Shown here: piece after piece, positions 6,748 through 13,039 of the stretch
How the letters are laid out: each line of letters starts with the position of its first letter
Position numbering within the stretch: position 1 is the first letter of the stretch
From: JARRJY01 sp050116415
Lineage (GTDB): Bacteria > Pseudomonadota > Gammaproteobacteria > UBA6429 > Thiohalophilaceae
Assembly: GCA_050116415.1 (NCBI GenBank)
Contig: JASFOS010000052.1
Span: 1-13,755, forward strand
Length of the DNA: 13,755 nt
Direction: 5' to 3'
Program-made: the position numbers and the translations under genes
The notes under the pieces: model-generated
Told to the model about the DNA's origin: nothing
What the model saw: the letters and a program-made list of their open reading frames with translations, nothing else
Databases searched by the model: none

Positions 6748-7280
6748 ATACTGAAATCCTGAAGTTTTTCTCTTAATGCGTTGATGGCACGTGAATAATG
6801 AGTCTTTACACTCCCTTCCGAACAACTCATCGCCCTGGCCGTCTCCCTGACGTCCAGTCCTTCCCAGGCGCGCAGTAAAAATGCCTGCTGTTGTCGATAG
6901 GGCAATTCACTTATCGCGTGCTCAAGGTCGGCGCCAAACTGATCGGCTTCCAGTTCCTGCAACGGATCGTTGCCATCAGGATCAGGCTGGGCCTCGAGCA
7001 AGTCTTCATCCTGCTCTTCATCGTGACCAAACCAGACACGAAACCGGTTACGCACAAGGTTGCGGCGGTAAAAATCACGGATACGGCTTTGCAGAATCCG
7101 GTGAAACAACGGGCCCCACTCCTGTTCGTCACGCCGAGCGTAACGCTGTACCAGTTTGTACATCGCCTCCTGCACGATTTCCAGCGCATCATCTTCGTTG
7201 CCGGTGGCTATCCTGGCAAGGTGAAAAGCTTTTTTCTCAATCCCTGCCAGGAATTGCTCCAGCGCCTGGTTGTTATCCAG
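6744..7280 (-). CDS. ECF-like sigma-70 family RNA polymerase sigma factor, probable CTG start
   Basis: This 178-residue sigma factor has region 2 at about 7-75 (FLAGIEKKAFHLARIATGNE, then DDALEIVQEAMYKLVQ and FHRILQSRIRDFYRR), an acidic linker (82-113) and region 4 at about 119-173 with a helix-turn-helix (LDVRETARAMSCSEGSVKTH). The first standard start codon in frame, GTG at 7175, would delete half of region 2.1-2.2, so the gene must begin upstream. The frame is open back to a TAG at 7313-7311 but contains no ATG, GTG or TTG there. A perfect AGGAGG (7292-7287) lies six bases before CTG at 7280, the best start; ACG at 7283 is a second choice. It is the second gene of a leftward operon and is followed by its probable anti-sigma factor with a 4-base overlap. 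Promoter elements upstream suggest autoregulation. Confidence 0.88.
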   Translation of the reverse strand: MDNNQALEQFLAGIEKKAFHLARIATGNEDDALEIVQEAMYKLVQRYARRDEQEWGPLFHRILQSRIRDFYRRNLVRNRFRVWFGHDEEQDEDLLEAQPDPDGNDPLQELEADQFGADLEHAISELPYRQQQAFLLRAWEGLDVRETARAMSCSEGSVKTHYSRAINALREKLQDFSI

Positions 7281-7286
7281 CGTTGG

Positions 7287-7292
7287 CCTCCT
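7287..7292 (-). promoter_or_regulatory. Strong ribosome-binding site that fixes the sigma factor start
   Basis: AGGAGG on the minus strand is a full match to the anti-Shine-Dalgarno sequence. Six bases (CCAACG) separate it from the CTG at 7280. It lies 19 bases downstream of the stop of the preceding small gene, and no ATG, GTG or TTG in the sigma frame is near it. Confidence 0.8.
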
Positions 7293-7310
7293 CGGCGCCC
7301 TGGTTCTGTG

Positions 7311-7583
7311 CTATTTGCGATGAGCCGGGCCGCCCTTCATGCGGTAACCGTCATCCTGCTTCTCCTTAAGCTGGTTCTGGTACATTTCTTTTCGCTGCTG
7401 CTTGTGCTCTTCATGCATCTCGATGCGTTCCTGGCGTTTTTCCATATGCTGCATCTCGCGCTGCGCGTCCTGCTCCATGAACTGCTCCTGGCGCTGCTCG
7501 CGGTTGCCATCTTGCTGGGCCATCGCCACCGGCATTGCCAGCACCATCGCCATAAACCCACCCAGTACGGTTACTTTCTTCAT
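7311..7583 (-). CDS. Small secreted Met/Gln/Glu-rich helical protein
   Basis: This 90-residue protein has a signal peptide (MKKVTVLGGFMAMVLAMPVAMA, cleavage after residue 22) and a very hydrophilic mature part of about 68 residues rich in Gln, Glu, Lys, Arg and Met (MEKRQERIEMHEEHKQQRKE), predicted to form one long charged helix or coiled coil in the periplasm. No known domain is recognised. The start is fixed by AAGGAGA (7597-7591) seven bases before ATG. It is the first gene of the leftward sigma-factor operon, 30 bases before the sigma start, and its TAG stop is in the same reading frame as the sigma gene. Methionine and histidine content could suit metal binding, but this is speculative. 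Confidence 0.78.
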   Translation of the reverse strand: MKKVTVLGGFMAMVLAMPVAMAQQDGNREQRQEQFMEQDAQREMQHMEKRQERIEMHEEHKQQRKEMYQNQLKEKQDDGYRMKGGPAHRK

Positions 7584-7626
7584 TGCTCGTTCTCCTTACA
7601 TCTGGAAATGATTGCTTTACATCCCT

Positions 7627-7654
7627 TAACGCAGCTGTAATGAATTGGTTGACA
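7627..7654 (-). promoter_or_regulatory. ECF-type promoter for the sigma-factor operon
   Basis: On the minus strand, TGTCAACC (7654-7647, proposed -35), a 14-base spacer, and GCGTTA (7632-7627, proposed -10). AAC in the -35 and CGT in the -10 are the cores usual for ECF sigma factors. Transcription would start near 7620, giving a leader of about 37 bases before the ATG at 7583. The identical arrangement recurs on the other strand at 7880-7907, which is the main evidence. Confidence 0.7.
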
Positions 7655-7733
7655 TGGAAATCCAGATATTTTTCTCAACGGACGACCCGCTGGCAGGTTT
7701 GCGAATTTGCTTCCGTTATCCCGAGCATATCCA

Positions 7734-7755
7734 GCAAGGTCCTGAAAAACCTTGC
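7734..7755. repeat. Perfect inverted repeat between the two ECF-type promoters
   Basis: GCAAGGT (7734-7740), an 8-base spacer CCTGAAAA, and ACCTTGC (7749-7755) form a perfect 7-bp inverted repeat near the middle of the divergent region. It has no T-run on either strand, so it is not a terminator. A dimeric regulator site is possible. Confidence 0.5.
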
Positions 7756-7879
7756 GATGGATCAATGACCGAAAAACTGACTCTATTTAATGCGCGGTTT
7801 TGGCTTCGCCAGCCGCCTGGCAGGCATTGCGTGACCGGCATCACAAAACAGCATGATAGCGGGCCATGACCGGATTTTA

Positions 7880-7907
7880 TGTCAACCATCCCGGCGTTAG
7901 TGCGTTG
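7880..7907 (+). promoter_or_regulatory. ECF-type promoter for the divergent secreted-protein gene
   Basis: TGTCAACC (7880-7887), a 14-base spacer, and GCGTTG (7902-7907). The -35 octamer and the spacer length are identical to the promoter of the sigma operon, and the -10 differs by one base. The predicted start near 7914 gives a leader of about 41 bases to the ATG at 7955. The same sigma factor most likely recognises both. Confidence 0.7.
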
Positions 7908-7954
7908 TTAGGTGTGAAACATGTATTTTTATAAAATTTCAGGAGTAAAAAATC

Positions 7955-8260
7955 ATGACCAAGAATTCAATCATTGCGATGCTTATCAGTGCGGGTATGT
8001 TTGCAGCCTCGAGCGCCTATGCCGATCACAACAGTGTCTGGGGTGCAGGCAGCGCCAATATGCCCAATGATATCCATAACACGCGTATTGAAGATGACAA
8101 CGAAACGTTTCTGGAGCTGGTCCAACAGGGCGGCGGTGCCGATTCAGTTAACCGCTATGCGGACTCAGATACGACCACAACCACGATGGGCTCTCGCAGC
8201 CGCATGACCACCAGCATGGGTTCACGTAGCGCGACCATGAGCCGTGGAGGCCGACGTTAA
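7955..8260 (+). CDS. Small secreted protein with Ser/Thr/Arg/Met-rich repeat tail
   Basis: This 101-residue protein has a signal peptide (residues 1-23, ending SSAYA before DHNSVW), a conserved-looking mature core (VWGAGSANMPNDIHNTRIED, then NETFLELVQQGGGADSVNRY) and a low-complexity tail with repeated MGSRS units at 78-82 and 88-92 and a final RGGRR. AGGAG at 7941-7945 is nine bases before ATG. The core's clustered Trp, Pro, Asn and Gly look like a defined small domain, but I cannot assign a family with certainty. It faces away from the sigma-factor operon and shares its promoter motif, so it is the best candidate for a target of that sigma factor. A cell-surface or periplasmic role is inferred. 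Confidence 0.8.
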   Translation: MTKNSIIAMLISAGMFAASSAYADHNSVWGAGSANMPNDIHNTRIEDDNETFLELVQQGGGADSVNRYADSDTTTTTMGSRSRMTTSMGSRSATMSRGGRR

Positions 8261-8283
8261 TCGCTATTGTTGGTGAATGAATA

Positions 8284-8314
8284 AAAAAGGCTCCTTGCGG
8301 AGCCTTTTTGTTTT
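8284..8314. terminator. Bidirectional rho-independent terminator
   Basis: AAAAAGGCTCC (8284-8294), tetraloop TTGC, and GGAGCCTTTTT (8299-8309) give an 11-bp stem. T-runs follow on both strands (TTTTTGTTTTT on +, TTTTTTATT on -), so it can end both the small secreted-protein gene and the convergent chemoreceptor gene. Confidence 0.93.
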
Positions 8315-8337
8315 TCACGATCAACCGGAACGCTATA

Positions 8338-10569
8338 TCATGCCCTGGCTTCAACTTCGGACAGGTAGGCCACGATCTGCTCCGATAGCGGCGCAACTTT
8401 CCGGTACGCCTCCTCGGCCTGGGCAACCTGGCCTTGCTGTTTGAGGCTGATGATATCCTTGATCAGAGCATGCATTTCAGCGTGCGGCGCTTCCAGTGCT
8501 TTCATTTCCGGGAGATGACCGTAGTTCTGCATGCCTTCACTGTAGTACCACTTGCCCAGCACGCAATGCTGATGCGACACCGCTTCCTCTTCACTCAGTG
8601 ATTCATTGCCGTCCAGGTAATTACGTAACCTGGCTTTCCAGGCCAGATGTGCTGCCTTGGCCTTTGATAAATCCAGCGCACCACTTGCTGCTGCGAGCTT
8701 GAACTGGCCAATAACGTTTTGCAGATCCATCGACAAGTCAGCCAGGCTGCTACTGGTTTGCGTGGTGTTTTGTGCGCCTTGCGAAGTCTCGGCGGCAATC
8801 TGGGTAATATTCACAATGTTACGGTTAATCTCTTCCGCCACCGCCGCCTGCTCTTCCGCGGCACTGGCAATTTGCACGTTCATGTCACGAATCGTGGAAA
8901 TCGCCTCGGTAATCGCATCCAGCGACACACCGGTCGCCCGGGCTTTCTCGACCGTATGTTGGGCTTTTTCACGCCCTCCCTCCATGGCGCTGACGGCCCT
9001 GTGGGTACTGCTTTGCAGGCGGTCGATAATTTCCTTGATCTCCTTGGTGGAGTTCTGGCTACGCTGTGCCAGGGTGCGCACCTCGTCGGCCACCACCGCG
9101 AAACCGCGACCCGACTCACCGGCGCGCGCCGCCTCGATAGCGGCATTCAGTGCCAGCAGGTTGGTCTGCTCGGCGATCTCATCGATCACGTTCACCACCG
9201 TACCAATGTTTTCACTTTCTTTTTCCAGCTCCTTGATCACGTTCGCGGTGTTTTCCACTTCACTGGCCAGTTCCATGATGCCATTACTGGCGTCCTGAAC
9301 AATTGCCTGGCCTTTTTGTGATTCTTCATCGGCCTGGCGCGACGCATCGGCAGCACTATCAGCACTGCGCGCCACTTCCTGCACCGTGGAACTCATTTCA
9401 TTAATCGCGGTTGCGACCTGGTCGCTTTCCTGTTGCTGGCGTGCCACACCGCTGTTGGTTTGTTCGGTAATTTCCGACAGGTAGGAGGCGGAATGACTGA
9501 GCTGGGTTGATGATTTCATGACCCGCTCAATCAGCCCGCCAAACTCGGCAAGCATGATGTTGAAAACTTCTGCCATGGTCGCAATCTCGTCCTTGCCATC
9601 GACCTCGGCTTTTACCGAAAGGTCCTTGTTCTCGCAGGCTTCGCTCATGGCCTGGCGCAGTTTTTCAACACGCTGGATAATGCTGCGGCTGATCATGAAC
9701 ACCAGCCCGATAATAACTGCAGACAAAACTGCACTGATTAACCAGGAAAGTTTTTCATAAAAGCTGATATGTTCCTGCGACGTGGTTTCGACGTTTTCTG
9801 AAAGCTCTTCCAGCAAGGTTTCTGTCTGGTGCACGGTATTGCGCATATTGCCACGTACACCGGATTTGCTGTCGAGCCCCTTTTGCTTGAAACCTTCAGC
9901 CAGGCCATGGAAATCCTTTTTATAGGTGGCCATGTAACCGGCAATCGTCTGTTTCACATCCTGGGGTAACACACTTTCATCAAGATGCGTTTCCAGCGTG
10001 GCGAAGTCCTTGTTGAACTTGGCGATGTATTTCTCATTGTAGCGCAGCATGAAATCCTTTTCGCGACGTCGTAACATCAGCATGTCGGACATCAGCTTGT
10101 AATCGTTTTGTTCCTTGATCGCGGCTTCCGCGTTGTGTACCGCGTCCCGCAAGGCACCGTACAGCCCGTCTTTGGGATCAAGGCCGATTTGCTTCTGGAT
10201 ATTCACCAGTTCCACGAAAGCCCCCTGGTAATCGGACATGACCTCTGCCAACCTGGCCGCCTTGCTGTTGTCCATGCCGATTTCTGTCAGGCCATTTTGC
10301 AGTGAGCTAATGCTTGCCTGGGTCTTATCATAGTTTTTATTGAACTTATCAAGATATTTCAGATCATTGCGCGCGAGAAAATCTTTTTCATTGCGGCGCA
10401 ATTGCAACATCCCCACGTTAATACGCTCAATGGTGATTCGTTCCTCTTCAACTTTCTCAACTTGCGATACGATATACGCATCGATCGTGGTAATCCCCAA
10501 AGTTGCCAGTAGCACCAACGCCATCAGTAGGTACAGTTTTTTTCTAATTGTAAGGTTAAGCAGGTTCAT
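8338..10569 (-). CDS. Methyl-accepting chemotaxis protein with HBM-like sensor and C-terminal CZB domain
   Basis: This 743-residue transmembrane chemoreceptor has TM1 at about 12-34, a long periplasmic helical sensor (40-270), TM2 at about 274-294, HAMP (295-350) and the cytoplasmic signalling coiled coil with its hairpin tip IAEQTNLLALNAAIEAARAG at 465-484 followed by ESGRGFAVVADEVR. The sensor contains two related units, LRRNEKDFLAR (57-67) and LRRREKDFMLR (166-176), the pattern of helical bimodular (HBM) domains such as the organic-acid receptor McpS. The C-terminus (635-705) is a CZB zinc-binding domain: His641 and W644, Cys669 in HCVLGKW, and His696/His700. Such domains sense zinc or hypochlorite in other receptors. 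The start has AAGGAA five bases upstream. A sigma-28 promoter match lies about 45 bases before the ATG, tying it to the motility regulon. No CheA/CheW genes are nearby. Confidence 0.95.
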   Translation of the reverse strand: MNLLNLTIRKKLYLLMALVLLATLGITTIDAYIVSQVEKVEEERITIERINVGMLQLRRNEKDFLARNDLKYLDKFNKNYDKTQASISSLQNGLTEIGMDNSKAARLAEVMSDYQGAFVELVNIQKQIGLDPKDGLYGALRDAVHNAEAAIKEQNDYKLMSDMLMLRRREKDFMLRYNEKYIAKFNKDFATLETHLDESVLPQDVKQTIAGYMATYKKDFHGLAEGFKQKGLDSKSGVRGNMRNTVHQTETLLEELSENVETTSQEHISFYEKLSWLISAVLSAVIIGLVFMISRSIIQRVEKLRQAMSEACENKDLSVKAEVDGKDEIATMAEVFNIMLAEFGGLIERVMKSSTQLSHSASYLSEITEQTNSGVARQQQESDQVATAINEMSSTVQEVARSADSAADASRQADEESQKGQAIVQDASNGIMELASEVENTANVIKELEKESENIGTVVNVIDEIAEQTNLLALNAAIEAARAGESGRGFAVVADEVRTLAQRSQNSTKEIKEIIDRLQSSTHRAVSAMEGGREKAQHTVEKARATGVSLDAITEAISTIRDMNVQIASAAEEQAAVAEEINRNIVNITQIAAETSQGAQNTTQTSSSLADLSMDLQNVIGQFKLAAASGALDLSKAKAAHLAWKARLRNYLDGNESLSEEEAVSHQHCVLGKWYYSEGMQNYGHLPEMKALEAPHAEMHALIKDIISLKQQGQVAQAEEAYRKVAPLSEQIVAYLSEVEARA

Positions 10570-10983
10570 GTTACTTCCTTAGTTTCCTTTTCCGTTGTTA
10601 AATCACCTTATATATATCGTCTGCCCTGGCGAATTCTTTACGCTGCACCGGCCATAACCAGAAGCACCTGCTGGCATTGCAGTAGAGCTATTTTTGCACT
10701 GATGGGTCATGCTTATAATTTGAACAACCAGCTGGCAACCACGGGCAACTATTGATCGCTACACTTCAAAGCGCCGCACAGTAACCGGCCTATTACCCGA
10801 TGATTCGTATACGCATACCACTGGTTAGCGACAACCACTTAAGCCATTGATTTATATAACTACTAGCTACCGTGGCTACATATTGGTGCAAAAAACACCA
10901 CCAGCAGATTAAAGCGGCTGGCCACTGTTAATAATCTGGCAGGATTGCTTTACTATTGTTATCCGCATAACGGGAAGATGACG
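10570..10983. other. 414-base intergenic region between the chemoreceptor and a small gene
   Basis: Its left end holds the chemoreceptor ribosome site and a sigma-28-type promoter (10614-10640, leftward). At its right end TTAATA (10928-10933), 17 bases, and TACTAT (10951-10956) make a weak sigma-70 candidate for the rightward gene at 10984. A short inverted repeat TGGTG-N7-CACCA occurs near 10885-10901. I see no ORF or RNA gene in between. Confidence 0.5.
10614..10640 (-). promoter_or_regulatory. Sigma-28 (FliA) type promoter for the chemoreceptor
   Basis: On the minus strand, TAAAG (10640-10636) and GACGATAT (10621-10614) are placed as TAAA-N15-GACGATAT. The enterobacterial flagellar sigma-28 consensus is TAAA-N15-GCCGATAA, so the -35 core and spacing are exact and the -10 matches six of eight bases. 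The predicted start near 10607 leaves a leader of about 38 bases before the ATG. Confidence 0.65.
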
Positions 10984-11265
10984 ATGAGCCAGAAGAAAAA
11001 ACACACAAAAGCTAACCACCTGGATCCATCCATGGCCGCCATCGAGGACTTGCGTAAATTACTCTACCTGTCCGATGATGCGGCCAACCGACTCAAGCTG
11101 GATATCCCCAGCGACCGCTTCCCGCTTGCCTACAAGGTAAGCCGCTCGATTCGCAAACTCCGCCAGGAACTTGAACAGCTTCGCCAGGCCATGGGCGATG
11201 ACGAGTTCGAAATCGATTTCAACGCCATTGCCAAAGACTTGATCAGCAGCTCCGATCGTTTATAA
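10984..11265 (+). CDS. Small helical protein of unknown function upstream of ubiB
   Basis: This 93-residue soluble protein has a basic N-terminus (MSQKKKHTKANH), a central stretch DLRKLLYLSDDAANRLKLDI, and a charged helix likely to form a coiled coil (YKVSRSIRKLRQELEQLRQA), with an acidic end. No family is recognised and there is no signal peptide or membrane segment. Three starts are possible: TTG 10945, ATG 10978 and ATG 10984. I prefer 10984 because GGGAAG (10972-10977) is six bases upstream, while it is too close to 10978, and because a weak promoter candidate overlaps the TTG. It points toward ubiB, 93 bases away, without a terminator between, so co-transcription is possible. Confidence 0.65.
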   Translation: MSQKKKHTKANHLDPSMAAIEDLRKLLYLSDDAANRLKLDIPSDRFPLAYKVSRSIRKLRQELEQLRQAMGDDEFEIDFNAIAKDLISSSDRL

Positions 11266-11358
11266 ATCCTTAGCCACCTGCGGCAGCGACAATTTAATCT
11301 GGCTTCGTCGTCGCCTCTCCTTTACAATTTCCTTCTTTTTTAGGCATTTAGGATTAGC

Positions 11359-13014
11359 ATGCTGGGGTTTGGACAGGTCTATCGTTTGTTACATATCAGC
11401 CAGGTTCTGTTACGGCACGGACTTGATGACCTGATCCTGGCAACCCACCTGTTTCGCCCGGTACGTTATATCAAGCTGCTCATGCCCTGGACCTGGGTTT
11501 CACGACGCGCCAGCCGTGGCGAACGGATCCGCCGCAGCCTGGAAGACCTGGGACCGATCTTCGTCAAGTTCGGACAGATCCTATCCACCCGCCGCGACCT
11601 GCTGCCCGATGACATCGCCATGGAACTGGCACGCTTACAGGACCAGGTGCCGGCATTTCCGGCCAGCCAGGCACGCCAGATACTGGAGCGCGCCTACGGC
11701 CAACCCGTGGACAAGATTTTCGCCCGCTTTGAAGCCGAACCGTTTGCCTCCGCCTCCATCGCCCAGGTGCACGCGGCCACCCTGCATGACGGTACCGAGG
11801 TGGTGGTCAAGGTGGTGCGCCCCGATATCCTGCCGGTGATCAAACGCGACATCGGCCTGCTTTACATCATTGCCGATAAAGTCGAACGTTACTGGTCTGC
11901 CGGTAAACAACTGCGGCCGCGCGAAGTGGTGGCCGAGTTTGAGAAAACCCTGATCGATGAACTGGACCTGATGCGCGAAGCGGCCAATGCCTCGCAGTTG
12001 CGGCGTAACTTTGACAACTCGCCGTTACTTTATATTCCTGAAGTATTCTGGGACTACACCCGCAACAACGTGCTGGTCACCGAACGCATCCACGGTATTC
12101 CCATCGGCAATATCGAACAGCTGAAAGCCGCCAACATCGACCTGGCCGCCCTGTCAGAACGTGGCGTGGAAATTTTCTTTACCCAGGTGTTCAAACACAG
12201 TTTCTTTCATGCCGACATGCATCCCGGCAATATCTTCGTTGCCGATAACGGCCAGTACCTGGCGGTAGACTTCGGCATCATGGGAACCCTCAACCCCAGC
12301 GATCAGCGTTACCTGGCGGAAAACTTCCTGGCGTTTTTCAACCGTGATTATCGCCGCGTCGCGCAACTGCACGTCGACTCGGGCTGGGTCGCGGCAGACA
12401 CCCGCATCGATGAATTCGAAGCCGCGATCCGCACCGTGTGTGAACCGATCTTCGATAAGCCGCTGAAAGAAATTTCCTTCGGTCACTTGTTGCTGCGCCT
12501 GTTCCAGACCGCGCGCCGCTTTAACATGGAAGTCCAGCCGCAACTGATCCTGCTACAGAAAACCCTGCTCAATATCGAGGGCCTGGGCCGACAGTTATAC
12601 CCGGACCTCGACTTGTGGAAAACCGCCAAACCATTCCTGGAACGCTGGATGGCCGAACAAATCGGGCCACGCTCGTTCTTCCGTCACCTGCGCGAGAACG
12701 GTCCGCTGTGGCTGGAGCAGCTACCCCGCCTGCCTGGTTTGTTTCATGATGTGCTGGAGCAGGCCCGCGACGGCAAACTCAAGATGGAACTTGAACCCCG
12801 GCAACTGGACGAAATCAAGAACGAAATCCGCCGCGCCAACCGACGTTCATTCGCCGTGATCCTGGGCAGCAGCCTGCTGATTTCCGCCTCGCTGTTTGCG
12901 GCGCTGGATGGCTTTGGCAAAACCATGCTCGGCAACGCGCCGCTAATCAGCTGGGTATTGATCGCGCTTGGCGGCGCGATTGTGTTCAATGCCTGGCCAC
13001 GCGATCCCAAATAA
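11359..13014 (+). CDS. ubiB: Ubiquinone biosynthesis regulatory protein kinase-like UbiB
   Basis: UbiB is an atypical kinase-like ATPase of the ABC1/ADCK/COQ8 family needed for ubiquinone synthesis, anchored to the inner membrane. The 551 residues match the usual length (E. coli 546). Family motifs are all present: KFGQ in the KxGQ helix (70-73, followed by STRRDLLP), the Ala-rich nucleotide loop FASASIAQVHAA (129-140) replacing a normal P-loop, the invariant Lys151 in VVVKVVRP, the ELD acidic motif (201-203), HADMHPGN (284-291) and the DFG metal site (304-306). The C-terminus has two hydrophobic helices at about 497-520 and 527-546. AGGA at 11350-11353 precedes the ATG. It is separated from ubiE and ubiJ, its usual neighbours, by 8.4 kb. 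Confidence 0.97.
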   Translation: MLGFGQVYRLLHISQVLLRHGLDDLILATHLFRPVRYIKLLMPWTWVSRRASRGERIRRSLEDLGPIFVKFGQILSTRRDLLPDDIAMELARLQDQVPAFPASQARQILERAYGQPVDKIFARFEAEPFASASIAQVHAATLHDGTEVVVKVVRPDILPVIKRDIGLLYIIADKVERYWSAGKQLRPREVVAEFEKTLIDELDLMREAANASQLRRNFDNSPLLYIPEVFWDYTRNNVLVTERIHGIPIGNIEQLKAANIDLAALSERGVEIFFTQVFKHSFFHADMHPGNIFVADNGQYLAVDFGIMGTLNPSDQRYLAENFLAFFNRDYRRVAQLHVDSGWVAADTRIDEFEAAIRTVCEPIFDKPLKEISFGHLLLRLFQTARRFNMEVQPQLILLQKTLLNIEGLGRQLYPDLDLWKTAKPFLERWMAEQIGPRSFFRHLRENGPLWLEQLPRLPGLFHDVLEQARDGKLKMELEPRQLDEIKNEIRRANRRSFAVILGSSLLISASLFAALDGFGKTMLGNAPLISWVLIALGGAIVFNAWPRDPK

Positions 13015-13039
13015 ACTTACCTGTTTACCCTGTCCCGGT

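Larger units (their letters stand above)
7584..7954. other. 371-base divergent regulatory region
   Basis: This stretch separates the leftward sigma operon from the rightward secreted-protein gene. It holds two copies of a bipartite promoter-like element, one per strand (7627-7654 and 7880-7907), each about 40 bases before a start codon, and a 7-bp perfect inverted repeat at 7734-7755 between them. A possible 74-codon rightward reading frame starting at 7645 has no ribosome site and begins inside the left promoter, so I do not treat it as a gene. Nothing else is evident in the remaining 200 bases. Confidence 0.75.

Noticed and set aside
7173..7175. GTG 7175 as the sigma factor start
   Set aside because: It would remove about 35 residues that clearly belong to sigma region 2; a strong ribosome site occurs far upstream at 7292-7287.
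6891..7640. Long rightward ORF (249 codons) opposite the sigma factor and the small secreted-protein gene
   Set aside because: It is antisense to a well-supported sigma factor and to a gene with a signal peptide and ribosome site. Its protein is a low-complexity Leu/His-rich chain caused by the opposite strand's codon bias, and it has no ribosome site.
7645..7869. Rightward 74-codon ORF in the divergent region
   Set aside because: It starts inside the -35 box of the leftward promoter, lacks a ribosome site, and shows no domain or signal peptide.
8657..9298. Rightward ORF (213 codons) opposite the chemoreceptor
   Set aside because: It is antisense to the highly conserved signalling domain; the Ser/Ala/Ile-rich composition is a shadow of that gene.
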